A DNA stretch of 64,000 nt from Hippasteria phrygiana (lineage: Eukaryota; Echinodermata; Asteroidea; Valvatida; Goniasteridae): assembly GCA_037893225.1 (NCBI GenBank), contig JAZGUH010000490.1, positions 186,001 to 250,000 of the forward strand, given 5' to 3'. The position numbers were made by a program, and so were the translations under genes. The notes under the pieces were generated by a model that did no database searches, had not been told where the DNA came from, and saw nothing but the letters and a program-made list of their open reading frames with translations. Positions 1 through 14,500 of this stretch are shown piece by piece (positions within the stretch are counted from its first letter, which is position 1; every line of letters starts with the position of its first letter).

Positions 1-460
1 TTTTTGAGTAGGTTCATCATCTCGTGTAAAAAAGTAAATATAGAAACATGGAAATAAAGTGAAATAGTCAGTCTCCTGAATTGTTGGTGTTTAGACTCTT
101 GATGATGCAGGTACGTGTTCAGAACATAACTTGGTATTTTTGTTTCTTATGGTGTACTTGTACTCGGCCCAGGTACTCGTACTCGAATTTTTGGCCCAGG
201 ACTCGATCACCAATGTACTCGGACTCGGCTCTTAATGTACTCGGAGAACTTGGTACTCAGATTGTAGGACTCGACTCCAACACTGGTGGACCTTCACGAA
301 CAATATGAACAGCAATTTCCGAGATTTAATTTTTGGGATTGGCTTTCTCTAACGGGTGCCCGGGTACCCGTGCTTTTTTTTCAATCGGGTACCCGATTCC
401 CTTACTACCCAGCAGAATCCTCAGAGTTTTTATCATCTTTTTGACATGAAACGTCTACAG
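1..460. other. Intronic DNA upstream of first visible TKFC exon; degenerate TACTCG-rich stretch
   Basis: Positions about 160-270 hold repeated tactcg/ggactcg words, and 345-405 hold mirrored gggtacccg words. No coding signal is seen. Confidence 0.5.
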
Positions 461-571
461 GATTTGTTGGTCGGGGTATGCTGACCGGTGCTATCGCGGG
501 GTCAGTCTTCACTTCCCCGCCCCCTCACAGCATCTTGGCTGCCATCAGAGCTGTAGGCAAGAACAACCCAG
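461..571 (+). CDS. TKFC: TKFC exon a (DhaK domain)
   Basis: Acceptor ctacag precedes 461 and donor gt follows 571. The exon enters with the last two bases of a Gly codon. It encodes [17 protein letters not shown] and ends in RAVGKNNP; this is the glycine-rich start of the DhaK fold. Earlier codons must lie left of the window. Confidence 0.93.
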
Positions 572-3500
572 GTCAGAAAAGTTGCATTCTTGTTGATCTG
601 TGTCTGCTATTATTTGTGCTTTCAAATATGTTCCACAAATGAATCTTCAAAAATCCATATGTGACCTGACAGCACAAAATGAGAGTAAAGTCGCACTATA
701 GTTACAAGCAGAAACAACAATTTTTTATCAGTGGCTAGGAATGAGATACCACAGCACACAATATGTCAACTTAAAGCTTTTAACCTGTACTTTCAGGAAA
801 TACCATCATCTTGATTTTCAAATGTTGCTACTTTACACCCATTTCGTGGGAACAGGTCACATATGAATTTTTAAAATTTAGACCTGATGTAAGTTAAATG
901 TTTTTTTTAAAGACTTGGGGGAAATAGCCTGTCCTCATTTATAAAATGAAAGAAACAAATTACTAACAAAAATTTGCATATATATCCATCCATTGTAAAA
1001 AACGAACTAATGATATTTAAGATTGTTTCAAAATTATTTGAAAGAACTTGAATCAATGGTGGCAAATAGTGGACTTTCAATGATTTTTTAAAGATTTTTT
1101 TTTTTAACTTTCAGTCAGATAAAGGATGGAAACACAAGAGCAGCCAATGTTCCTCTGGTTCCTCCCGAAGTTTGGAAACCTCCAAATTGTAATCATTGCA
1201 CTCTGTACAAAATGTCTAAAAGTCCTAAAAGCCATGAGATGTTTTTATGCAGTGGACTGAGATCAGCACAATCTGTTCTCAACCCTCACAGGTACCTTTC
1301 ATACTTCTAAATGGGGAGAGACAATTTGACTGAGTAAAAATGCCGTGCCTACACCACATACCACCACACCCAAGTCGGACACTGTAACTGCTGATCACTG
1401 TATCCATTTTACCTCTTTGTTTTCGGAATCCAGCCGGTACGTTGCTCATCGTCAAAAACTACACAGGCGACCGGCTCAATTTTGGCCTAGCGGCCGAGAG
1501 AGCCACAGCAGAGGGCCTGAGAGTGGACATGGTGGTGATCAGCGATGACTGCGCACTGACCAGTAATGATAAGACCGCTGGGCGCCGGGGACTGTGTGGA
1601 ACCATCTTAATTCACAAGGTGACTTGTTTTGTTTTTAGACACAGCTTTTATTAGAGTGAAAGCAAAAATGCCCGTAGGCAGATCGCCTGTCATTTTGAAT
1701 CAGTAGTTTTCCAAAATTGCAGTTTCGAAAAAGCCAACATTTTTGTTTGCGTTATTCTGCATCCAGATTGCGGGCGCGATGGCAGAGGCAGGCAAGAGTT
1801 TGGAGGAGATTGTGTATACAGTACGCTCGGCGGCTGAATCCATGGGTATGTAAGCAGGCATTTACATTCTCAACAGTTAGGCGCATTTTTTTCTCATTGC
1901 TAATTTTTTTTGCAATTTTAATCGGGCAAGATTCAGGCATAATGAATCAAATCCCCAAAACAATTAACCAAAGAGACAATTGGTTATTCAGCCAAAACAC
2001 GCCCCTGTGAAAAACATTGTTGGAACTTTCCGTCCCAGACACTGCACGCCCAAAAAAGTTAACCGCAAATGCGGCGGTGTAAGCAAAACTTCAAAGGCCT
2101 TTCTAGTAGATTGGCAGCCACTGGAGTATCGGGCTACCAAGTCGATCTCCACAATTGGGTCTTATCTTTCCACTGCAAGGCAGAACATTGGATGATTGGA
2201 GAATGGATTCAACTGTGAATGCAGTTGTTTTTCTTTATCTTTGAGAGGGTTTTTGCAAACATTCTGAACATTAGGGGGAATACCGCGGTATTGAAATTCC
2301 AAACCGAGTTCGCCGGTATTTCGGTATTTATGGATCGTCAGTCAGTATTGTCCGGTATTTAAAAAAACACGTCACTATACGGTAATACCTAAATACCGCC
2401 TAGGCCTAGATTACAACTCTGCTTGGAGCTCTAGTTTGTCAAAAGAAGTAGTCATGACTGTAAAATCTTCATAGTGTTACAGCATTGGTTAGGAATAATG
2501 TACAGCAATATGCAACACTTCAAATTACGGGTACTCGATTCCATAATCTGGAACTGGTTCCTGACGTTAGCGGCCGGGTACACAGCCCCAACCCATTTCG
2601 TAGTGTCAGGTCACAAATGCGTATACCTCCTAACTCGATCTTCATTCCTTTCACTTTCTGAATTCCTAGGGACCATCGGGATCTGCCTGTACCCATGTAG
2701 CCTGCCTGGAGCCTGTCATTCATTCCATCTGGGGCCCCGGGAATTTGAGCTCGGGCTTGGTATCCACGGAGAAGCTGGAGTAAGGAGAATGCAGGTGGGT
2801 TCTTGGTATTAAACGGAGGTTGCACACCGGTAAATCAACTTCCGAAGACCCCAATGATAAATACGTCGACTTCCAAAATTCAGGAAAAATACTTAGGACT
2901 CTCCAATGTGTTTGAGACACACATGAAATTAAAGCTTATTTCATCATTTTTTTTCAGTTTCTGTTCAATTTCATGACGATTTAATGACTTTTAGGAGAAA
3001 TTTCCATCCAAAGATGATCCCCCCTAAAAGGAGTCCCGTAGCCCATCGCCAGCTTGAAAAATGATGCCTACGCTCCATTGCAAAATAGAGCACCTTCAGG
3101 GCCCAATTTCATCTGAATTTCAGAGTAATACAAGCTGGCAGTCCTGTGCATCGCTTCCAGTCTTCTCTTTTACAAACCCTCAAGTTCATGGCCCACAAAA
3201 GGCTCTAACAGCAGAGAATTTGAGGGCTCGCAGATCGTGATTTGGCCGGCGTATGCAATTTTTATCCCATTGACTGGTCTACACCCGTTAAACCCCATTG
3301 AATGTGATTTTTCTATTCAAAATGCACATGGATGGGGAGTCCATAATTACATCCTCTGTCATTACTTCAAGGATCCATTAGGAATGTTCCGAGAATGCTG
3401 CCTATTCCATTGGGAACACCCGCTGTTCCCGATTTTGTAGTTGAATTTTTAAGTTTGCTGAATTTAAGAGGAAATCACAGTATTTTCCTTTTTTTTTTCC

Positions 3501-6500
3501 TGATGACTTGAATCCTTCCCACAATTTTGCCACCAGCTGGGCAGTGCAGACGAGGTGGTGGAAACGATGGTTGACCACATGACCAGCCCGACCAATCAGA
3601 GCTGTCTATCCTTAAAGTCAGGTGATCGTGTTGCCGTGGTGATCAACAACTTGGGCGGCACCTCCTACCTTGAGCTGGGCATCGTCGCGAGGGCCGTGCT
3701 TAAGTATCTAGGTACTGATCAGCAGTTAAATTTTAGATTCGGTCTATTTTCAGATGTTTGTCTTGTTTTTTGGGGGGTTATTTGTTTGTTTGTTTGTTTG
3801 TTTGTTTGTTTTATGCTAATGTGTTCATTTTTTCCGTGTCAAGTGTCTATTTGATCACCAAATTGTTCATTCTGTTTGTTCTATATTTTTGTTCTTGTTT
3901 ATCTGCAGTTGTTCATTACTTGTTTCAGGTTGCCCTAATTGAAAGGTAACCCGACACCATGAAATGGGTGGAACATACTTTTTAGCAACATTTGAAAATT
4001 AAGATTATGGTATATCCTGATAAATATTGAAGGTATCACTTTATAGACTAACTATAATTACAAATATGGCATAAGCTGTCATATCTACAGCTACTTCATC
4101 AGATACAAGTAACTATAGCTACAAAAGCTTATGCCATGTTATTTATTTTAGCTAGTCTTTAAAGTGCTACGTTTAATATTTAGGCCAAAATATACTTCTG
4201 CTTCCGATTACATGGCATTTGAAAATAGGGTAGGTAGGTAGGGAATTGTTTGCACTTTTTTTTGTGCTGAGTATATGTAGGTGTCTACGTGTAGTCAAGG
4301 TTTAAATGTAGTATTTACAGCATTTATGGGTTTAAAATTTTTTACACCTTTTTTCCAAAAATAAAATTAGGGTCGGGGCCGTTAAAATGGGTAGGTAGGG
4401 TAACCGGAAGCAGAACTATATTTTTTTGGCGTAAACAACTTGGTTCTGTAAGTACAGGTAATCAACTGTAATTTGATGTATTGCACGTTGCTGGGAAAAT
4501 ATTTCTAACCATGCATTAATTTTTGAAAAAAAATATTAAACTCATGAAACTAGAGCTCAAAGTCGGTGAACTGTGTAGATTATAGGCCTATACTCTCAGT
4601 TCAAAAAACCCCGAAATCAAAAACAAAAAGAACTCAAATCACCTAATAATATTCTTTTGATAATAATTCAGTTATAAAACGTTGGGATATAAAAGAAAGG
4701 GCCTTTCGGTGGACATAAACATTTTATAACTCCAAATCAACTTTCCACTGTAGAATTGTTGCTTGTATTATTAAAACTCAAAAGGCCCTATAGTGTGACT
4801 TGCTGCTCATTTGAATAGGCCAAGTCAATCTTGTAATAATCGTCAAACTTTCCAAATGTTTTGTATCAAATTGCCCAGAAAGTAAGGGCGTGTCTGTGCA
4901 GAGGGCATACTGTGGCACACTGATGACGTCACTGGAAATGGCCGGCGTTTCCCTAACCATCATGCATCTGGACAGCGATGGGATACGAGCGAAATGCTTA
5001 GGTAACTTTTCCATTATCACATATTTATTTCTGGGGAAAAAAGAACAATACTTTCTTGATATTTACACCCAAACAATACATCAGTGTCCCCCCGAACAAA
5101 AACACTGACAATTTGGGAAACTGCCAACATAGATATGGCTCATTTGCAGGCTCAAATCCCGCCCCTGCCAATTTTCTTTAAATTCGAAAATTCAAATTCA
5201 TAACGTTAACCCTAACCCTGCCAGACGCAGCACAGTGCATCTGTGCTGACAGCTCCACTTTGCTGCACTCTCCACACAAGTCCATGTGACAAAGTATGCA
5301 ATCTGATGCTTCTGGCAGGGTTCTAGCAAACATGCCCTGGAAGTTAACAAATTGAAATCAATTTTCACAATTCGCTATAGCAGCCATTGTTTAGAACCAG
5401 TTACCATGCCAACTGATGTCACACTCCGTTACCCTATAGCGTCTAGCCAGTCTTATCAGTCAGTGTTATTTTGTTGGTGAAACCCCTCAGATCAGGACAC
5501 GACGGCCCCTGCTTGGCCCAGAGTCTCGGTCTCGGGGTCTTCTGGTCTGGAGCTGAACCAACTACCACCTGTACACGCTGATGAAGATGAGACGGCCGTT
5601 GCAGCTTCAAAGGGCATACAGCCCAGTGTATCAGAAGGTATGCTTTTAGCATGTAGATACTTATCAGAGGTGGATCAAGAGGGGGGGGGGGGGGAGGGGG
5701 AGGGTTGGGCATGGAAATAAAAAAAATCCCTTGGTGTTCTGTGCCAGTTTATTCATTTTTTAAAAATTATTTTTTACTTTTATGCTTATAGTCTGTGATA
5801 CCCTGACTCACCCCCGATGCAAAAATTCCCAGATCTACAATCCACCCTGAACTTTATACATGATTCATTTCATTTGATGGTTTTACCCCCCTCCCCCCCC
5901 CCCCCCCCACCCCTCAACCTCGCCTCCCCCACGTACCCCCGTAAATGCATTTTGAATTAGGGCTGTCCCGAATATACCAAATATTAGAATATTTGATCGT
6001 CAACCGAATATTTGAATACCTTTTTACCGGTTCGAATATTTGAAAAAATATATATGCATGTACAGATATGACTCTAATGCTATTTTAATAGAAAAGTTAC
6101 GCCGCTTAGCAGTGTCACAAATGCCACTTTTTGTCGATAGTAACTTTTTGTGGAGGGAGGTTTATTGTTCCCGTCCGAAAACTCTTGACACTTATAAAAT
6201 AATTACTGCAGAAAGGCAGGCTTTAGTTTGGTTTCTTGTTATGAGAACGTTATATGTACCCGTAATGATCTTAAGACAACAGGCACAGGCAAAAGACGAT
6301 CGGGCGGTCCATAATATCGATCGCCGCACGTAAAACACCACCGTGCTTTGCGTGCAACGTTTTACCGGCGCGGCATGCAGTTGCAGCTGATGCATGAAAA
6401 AACTTGATCGGCGAGTATCCAATATACGAATATTCGGTCAAACACAGTTTTGAACAATCGAATACTAAATTATTCGAAAATGAACACCCCTAGTTAGAAT

Positions 6501-8564
6501 GGACTAGTCAGGCTGCATACAACCTGTGTTTTTACAAAAAGAGGATTCTCAGTATAAGTTGCCCTCCAAAGAAAAAAATTGTTGGCCCACTAATTGTTTA
6601 GTGGTCTAGGCCTGCACCTAAGAGCAGGAAGTTAAATTTTGCTATTTTTTTATGCTCATTCAGTATAAAGGCTTGTAAGTACTTCACATGATTGGGAAAG
6701 CAATGCGAAATTCATGATGTTATTAATTTTGTGGCATTAGGCCATTACCTTTAATAACAAATTTGATTCACTTTCAAATTCGCGTGGATTATAAACCACG
6801 TTTAACTGACAAATGATTCTTCTGAAACGGATTTGAAGAATTCTTGAGCAGTGGCTCATTCTGAAACATTAAAAAAAACAAGCACGAATTCGTGCAGGAG
6901 ACGCGCCGTTGGTGACTTGCGTGTGTGACAGTTTTGTCATAGACACATGCACAGTACAGCCTGCGGTCTCATAGACTTTGCGTGTGTGAGAGTTTCGTCA
7001 AGGAAAACTGTCACGTGACCCTCACATGACCAAATTGGCACAAGAAGAACAACAATAAGCGCTTATAGAGCCCCGTCTGCGATGTGACGTCTGCGGCTGT
7101 TCTTAATGTGAAGCGAGCGAAAAAATCTTCACATTAAGTGATTTTTTTTAGTTTTTGGTTTGTTGGCTTCTGTTATATCTATATTTTCAGAATTTATTTT
7201 CAGAAACATTAATATTGATGAATAAAGATAAAACAAAATAAATGTTGATAGAAGTTACTTTTATATCGTTCCTTTGCACTTTGTGTGTTTAAAGGGCTTT
7301 ATCTCTAAACGCACTTCCGTTAAATTGGAAAATATGAGTATACAAATGTCAAGATATCTCGAGAACACAAAATGCCACAGGGGTCAAACCTACACCAAAG
7401 CTCAGGATGTGACAAATTCAGCTATGTATATAACTTATTTTTCAAATTCTGCGACATAATACCCATTTTTGTAGAGCAGGTCACATTATGTGATAGCTTT
7501 TGGTGGTAATCAAAGTTTTCTTTATTTGAACCTGACAGCTTATGGTTTACAAAGACGATACCAGTACCGATCTTCCTGAGAAATATTTCCATCTAAAATG
7601 TTGCCATCTTTGAGAAAGTTGTATCTGAAGACCTCCAGAAATGCTTATTTTGATTTCAACAATTGAAACAAGCCCATATAGACGTGCATAAAATGACTGT
7701 TAAAACAGAAAAGGTTTTTCACTGTTTTCTCGCGACTCGGATGAAGGATTGAGCTCAAACTTTCACAGATTTGTTGGTTTATGTATACAGTAGAAAAGTA
7801 CCACTATAACGAACACCGCTATATCGAACATTCGGCTGTACCGAACACCATCCTTGGCTCCCAAATTTTGTGTACAAAACTTACCGAACATTGTTGCTGG
7901 GGGAAAAAAAGGGCAACGGATTAAAAAAATGTACTGGGTATTTGGGCTGTTTGTAATTCCCAAACAGCCGCAGCTTTATGTTGAAGAGTGACAGGGGGCT
8001 ATTATTTCCCCAAGGAATAGAAGGGAAAAGCCAACTGTTGCTTTAGAATTCGGTAAGCTTAGAAAGTATGAACATGTATTCAATGGCCTGCACATGTTCA
8101 AAGTCATCCTTAAGTAACCGGCGGCTGAAAATCGCCATACCGAACGATCGCTATACCGAACAAAATCTGTGGATCCCGCGATGTTCGTTATAGCGGCGCT
8201 CCACTGTATGTCGGAGCACACTGAATGTGAACACTTACTGCAACTGTTTTGTTATACCTTGAAGTAAATCTTTGTCCTCCTTGATAGTTTCCAGAGTCAT
8301 TGACTTGTAATTTTTTTGTCCCGTTCTAGTTGAATTTAAGGCCGTGAAGGCAGCACTGTCGGCAGCTTGTGATAGCCTGGCTTCCAGTGAGGATAGCCTG
8401 AATGAGCTGGATAGAGGCAGTGGTGATGGGGACTGCGGGACAACAATCAAGAGTGGAGTCCAGGGTAGGTTCAATTTTAAATATTTAAACATTTCGGAGT
8501 CAGGCACTGTGCTCCGTTCCTCACTGTCTACCTCTGTGACCCGGGTTTGAATCTCACCAGGGGC

Positions 8565-8598
<34 letters not shown>

Positions 8599-11500
8599 TA
8601 GATTTGTAAAGCGCACATATGATCACGGTGCTAAATGATTACCCCTGCTCATCAGTCCTATTAATTATTCCAAAAACCTCATCTCCCTGGTGAGTATACA
8701 GCTTCGGCTGCAAGTTAAGCGCACATGGGCTAATCAAACACATAACCCCACCACTGCCCTCACAGGTACCCATTTACTCCTGGGTGGAAAGGAACAACTT
8801 GTGACAAAGTGTCTTGCTCAAGGACACAAGCGCTACGACCCCCTGCTGAACTCGAACCCACAATCTGTAGTATCACCAAGATCTTAAATCCGGTACACGA
8901 GGCCACAGCGGCATCACACAGGTGGATTGGGTTTTCAGTCCCTGCCTGATTCACTCGGTGGTGTGTGTTCAAATGCCATGATTAATTATGCAAGACAACT
9001 GCCTCTTGATCTCCCCATTTTGACCAGTCAGTGGGCATCTGCGATCATGCCTTTCTAGGTATTGACACATTCGTTTTGTGGGGGCCATATGTTCATTAGC
9101 AGTCGGGCGAGCTGAAGCTTCATCACATCGCTGCTGAAGATGACTGTTCTATGTGAAGCGGACGAAAACATCTTCATATAAGTGATTTTCTTTTTGATTT
9201 TTTTTGTTGGCTTCTATATCTATATTTCCATAATTTATTATCAGAAAGATTAATTTTGATGAATCAAGATGACCAATAAATGTTGATAGAAATTACTTCT
9301 GTCTTATTTCTTAGCGCTTTTCGTGTTTGATGGCCTATATCTCTAAAACACACTTCCGTTAAACTGGAAAATAGGAGTATAGAAATGTCAAGATATCTTG
9401 AGAACACAAAATGCCACAGGGGTCAAACCTACACCAAATCAAAGCTTAGGATGTGACAAATTTAACTGTGTATATAACTCATTTTTCAAATTTTGTGACA
9501 TAGTACCCATTTTTGTAGAGCCGGTCACAGTATGCATGTATTGTTTAATAAAATGCCAAATAAAAAGAATTGTTACCAAAGAATTATTTGGTGGTTTCCT
9601 TTTTGTTTAGAAATAGACCAAATATGTTGACCCAAAAATGTGCAGATTGAAAATTGCCACCTGGCTGGTTGACGTCTATACACGTCAATTTCTGCATTTT
9701 CAATCCATTATTGGGGTATTGTGTACGTTATGCTTGGCTGCACAAGCCTCTTGTTTCCATTTCGCTTGGCTGCATAACCCAACCTGGCGCCCCGGTGCCC
9801 CTATGAAATACCCGGTATACCGGGTTCAAGGGGTTAAAGGCTCGCCCTTTGACATACCAATCAAAGTGGTGACTATATATGGTCCGACAAAAATCTGACA
9901 AATGTATCGGACATGTGGTTCGCAAGGCTGTGATTGGAGAATGCATGAAGGGGCGTGGCTTAATAGATCAGTCTATTGTCAACGGGAGGCTATTTATTTC
10001 AAAGCCAAGAGAGAGTCCATTCAAACCAGATCTGGTCCCTTGCCCCCTCCCCCCCCCAAAAAAAGAAGTAAATAAATAAATTATTAACCTACATGTTAAT
10101 AGCACTATTTGCAGTCTATATTTTTCCTTAAAACAGATGCTCATTGCTGAGAGTCTGCGTCATTTTGTAGTTTTATGTAGATTGTGTATTGTAAAATCAA
10201 CCAGCAAATGATTTCTGCCATGAAATGACAAAAAAGTGACTTTTGAGAGCTATTTTTATCAAGTTCCCTCTAGCGCAGTATATCCCGCTGGTGCCATTTG
10301 TCTAAAAGTCGTTGTTGAGGGCAGCAAACAATCCTGATGTCATAACACGAACTCCCCTTTTGTGTCTAGCAACAACGACTTTTAGACAAATGGCACCAGC
10401 GGGCTAGAGAGGACTTGATAGCTCTCAAAAGTCACTTTTTTTGTTATTTCATGGCAGAAATAATTGGCTTTTCACACAATCCACATAAAAACTACAAAAT
10501 GAAGTAGACTTCTCTCAGCAATCAACATCCTCTTTCAAGGCAGTTCTGAATATTATTTGTCATGGTTAACATTAGTATACACATGCATAATTTCATGCAT
10601 AGTGTTTATGACAATAATATTTTCAAGAAATGTTTTTAAAGCACTTGGTTCACCAATATGCACGTTTTCATTCTTCAAAGATTCGTTTCTGCAATTAAAC
10701 TGTTCTAAAGAACTAAATGCCACATGGAGACTCAACACATCTCAAATTAAAGCTTATTTCATGCTGTTTGCAATCTTCAATCATCTCAGAAAAATCAATC
10801 TTTTGGGACATCTGGCTGATTTTCAAAGGTCGCATGTATCAGTAACAAAAGAAATCAGAATAAGGGTGCGATTCCGAAATTTTGCAACCTGCAAACCCCT
10901 GATACTGTTCTAAAGGAATGCAGGATTTTGTTCAGATATTTGCATTATAGTTTATCAAAAACCTTTTTCAAACCCATTAATATTTTTGGTCAGGGTATTG
11001 GACGACTACTTTTTCGCACACATGCATCATTTAAAAAAAAAAGGCAACTTGTATTCCTTAACCCTTCGAGTACGGTTTTTACGGGAGACGTCGGGGTGTC
11101 GCGGCGGTTCTGGCAGCCAAGCGAACCGCTACATAGTACAATGTGTTTGTGCAGTCAAGCGTAACATAAACAATAATCCAACAATGGATTGAAACTGCAC
11201 AAACGGCGGCAAATGGCTTTATCCAGCCTGGTGGCACTTTTTGTTTTTCACGCCATAATTATGGTGTCATCCGTACGCAACGGTGCTAGTGGGCACTGAA
11301 TCACAGTATTCCTGTGAGAAAAAAAAATATATACACCAAAAATCACTGCAACATCAGCTACAGCAGAATTAATCTGTAGAGAAAATTCTGCCTTTTCGAC
11401 ACTTTAACCTTCAGTAGATTGGATCAGAGAAAAGTTGCTTTGATACACAACACCTGGCAATTCCATACTTCACTCCGCCCACCACCCCTCTATCCTATTG

Positions 11501-14500
11501 GGTCAATATTGCCTCTGAATTCCCACCTCCCCCATCACAAAACCTAAACACGTGCAGGCAGCAATTGAATTGGTGAGCCAAATCCGTTTAGTGGTTAGCA
11601 AGGCCTGATCACCATCGATCAGTGCAGTTTATAATTGGACGAGGCGCATTCGGCACATGTAGTGCGAGTAACCCAATATCCGCGGTGGATTATTAGCGGG
11701 CAACGACAAGAAACTCAGGCCGGTGGATTTAAAGTACAGAAGTTGGGTGCAGCGTCCAGTGTAGAACTCTGCTGATGCCACTGTAAGGCTCCTCCCCTCG
11801 TCGTTGTCCTTCCCCCACCCCTCTTTCTCCTCTCTAAAACAGCTAAACGATACTGATGTCAAACATTTGAACACAATTTGTCGGTTCAACGCTAAATAAG
11901 ATGCAACGGCGGGGAAATGCCTCTCCCCCACTTTTGGCAGTTCCGCACAAGAAAAACATAGAAAATGGCAGCAGCCGGCCTGCACCGGTGCTGCTTTGGC
12001 CCCCCCCCCCACTTTCAAAAGTGTTCCGCTGCTTTTGATGTGATCCATTGAAATGGGGGATAGTCACACTGTGGTATTCTGCGTTACAATTAGAGATAAG
12101 ATATTTTTCACTAAAAAGTCAATTTTTGGATTTTAACATTTTTACTTCCAAAAAATCCCTTTCTCATTATGCCAAATATTTTTATCTAAATTCTTTCTAA
12201 AAATATTGTTTTTTGGGTACTTTGTTTTGCATTGAGTGTACAGTTCGCATGGTTCGCTGACTCTGATGAGCTACATGGGTTTGTAGTTCTATAGTCAAAA
12301 CAAGGGATCACGACAGTACAATGCATCAAATTAGTAAGCCTGTTGCCCTGTACTTTCAGGAAATGTCATAATCTCAATTTTCAAGTTTTGTTACTTTCCT
12401 GCCATTCTGGTGCCACGTCAGAAATGGGATAAAGTGTTCAGAGGATTCCTGGCAAACACTCCGAGTATTAAAACATTCTGAATTTTTAAATTATTTCACT
12501 TCAGGTGAAACAACTCGCAGACCGCTTTAATTTGTAAAATGATGTTTTTAAATTCCTTGATGTAGATTTTTGCCAGTTGCTTTAAATTTTCTTTTATGTG
12601 GAGTATGATGAGGCCTTTTAAGGCTTACTTTCATACAAATGTCCACCAGACCATTTCAAAGTGAACAAAGAAAACTGGCAGGAGCGGGATTTGAACCTGC
12701 AACCTCCACAATACCGTACCGGCACTCTACCAACTGAGCTATCTTGCCCTATGTTGGCAGTCTCCCAAATTGTCAGTATCTTTGTTCGGGTGGGCGCTAG
12801 TCAGAAGTCATACACCCAGAATGCTGTATAGCCAGGGATCACACCCAATTTTACGATACAACCTGGGAAGCGACATTGTGGGGATCACTCAATGAGGATA
12901 CAACTTTTCAACTTATAATTCGTCAAACAATCCGCAAGGCAAACTGACTAGGTAAATTTGAATACATTTTCAAAGTGAACAAAGAAAACTGGCAGGAGCG
13001 GGATTCGATTGTGGATATGTACAATGTGACACTTACAATTTCTTGGAAGCTTAAAAGCCATGAAGGGAAACACATTTAATCTCCAAAGCAAAAATTGTTT
13101 TCAAAACATACAGACCAGTGTTTGTCCACCGGGTTCAGTGCAAAGTCAGTTTTCAGCCCTGACTTTATAGCACAACTTTTTAAATAAATACTTGTCTGTC
13201 TAAATCAAGTCTCCACAAGTGCTCATTTTTTCCAGCTGTTCTGAACAGGGGCTAATTTGTGACTGTTAAAGGTAGTATACAACATTTGCAAACATAAAAC
13301 AAAAAAACTACCAAGTTATTATGCAATACCGTACTTGACTGTAAGTAAATAATAGTCTCAAGAATCCTGTGAAATCATGGTACCTATCTGTATCTGTATG
13401 TTTGTTTCTGTACAAAGTAAACACAAGAGGTGGCTATTGCGTACCTGGTGTGCTGTCATTATTCATTCTAAAAAATAAAAAAAAGTGGAATTCTTGCATC
13501 AATTTCCAATGATTGTCGGCCGACAATTGTTGGAAATGGTCTAGTTTCCTCGACTTGATAATTCCCTGAAGTCTATAAATAGCTCTGTTTTGTCTAAAGT
13601 AGGGTCAGCGAACCACTAGCGGCTTTTTTTTTCTCCTTGTTTTCCCGGTATCCATGCATGCAAAACATTAAAGGGACACATTGCTTTGGATTTTGCGATT
13701 TGGGCTATAAAACTGAAATGGATATGGTTGGGAAGCTTTTCATTAAAGTAGAATATAAAGATTCACATAACTATCCCTTCAAATTGCTTGGTTTTTGTTT
13801 AATTTCGTGACAAATAACGGTCCGCCATTTTGTAGAACCAAATTTTTGACTCCACAAAATGGCGGACCGTGTTCACCAGTCGTATTTCCAGTCGCAGCTG
13901 GTTGAAGTACGTTCTGTTGATCCATTTTGATGTACTGTGGCACGGCGCGCAGCATTGGCGATATGTGTCGCGAGGTAGAGAATGGTACCCGGCGATCATC
14001 TGATAGGTTTACAAGGCCACTGGCTGCAGCGCCAGCCTAAAGACTCTTACAGCGTATTTTGCACATTATTTAGACGGTGGTATTTACTACTGGAAATAAG
14101 TCTATGATTCGCGGGTCAGATTTTGTGTTTTGTGTTTTTTTGCATGAACAACTCTTATAAAAGATAAGAAACATTTCCAAACAGCAAATTTTCATGACAT
14201 TTGAAGGCAATGTGTCCCTTTAATCAGGTCAGTGGCTATAAAATACCAACCCCCAAATCCATCCATTTCTGAAAATTACAGTTAAAAGCAAATGTTTTGA
14301 AGGCTTCCGTTGTTTGCTCAGCATGAAAATTACATGGAGTTTTAGCTGGTAACCTATTTCACTATTTAGTTTTAGCAGCACTATGAAATTAGCCCAAGGT
14401 CAGACATATTATCAGGGGTAAAGAACAGAATATTAATTTGACGTTTATACACGTTTTCTAAATTTGACTTCTTTGGAATGTCAGGTTAGATCTCTAGAAA

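Noticed and set aside
5205..5219. Telomere-like taaccctaaccctg (also near 35265 and 40577)
   Set aside because: Only two units each time; scattered short matches, not an array.
12677..12748. Functional tRNA gene
   Set aside because: A and B boxes are present, but the anticodon stem does not pair and the surrounding text is dispersed, so a SINE or pseudogene is more likely.
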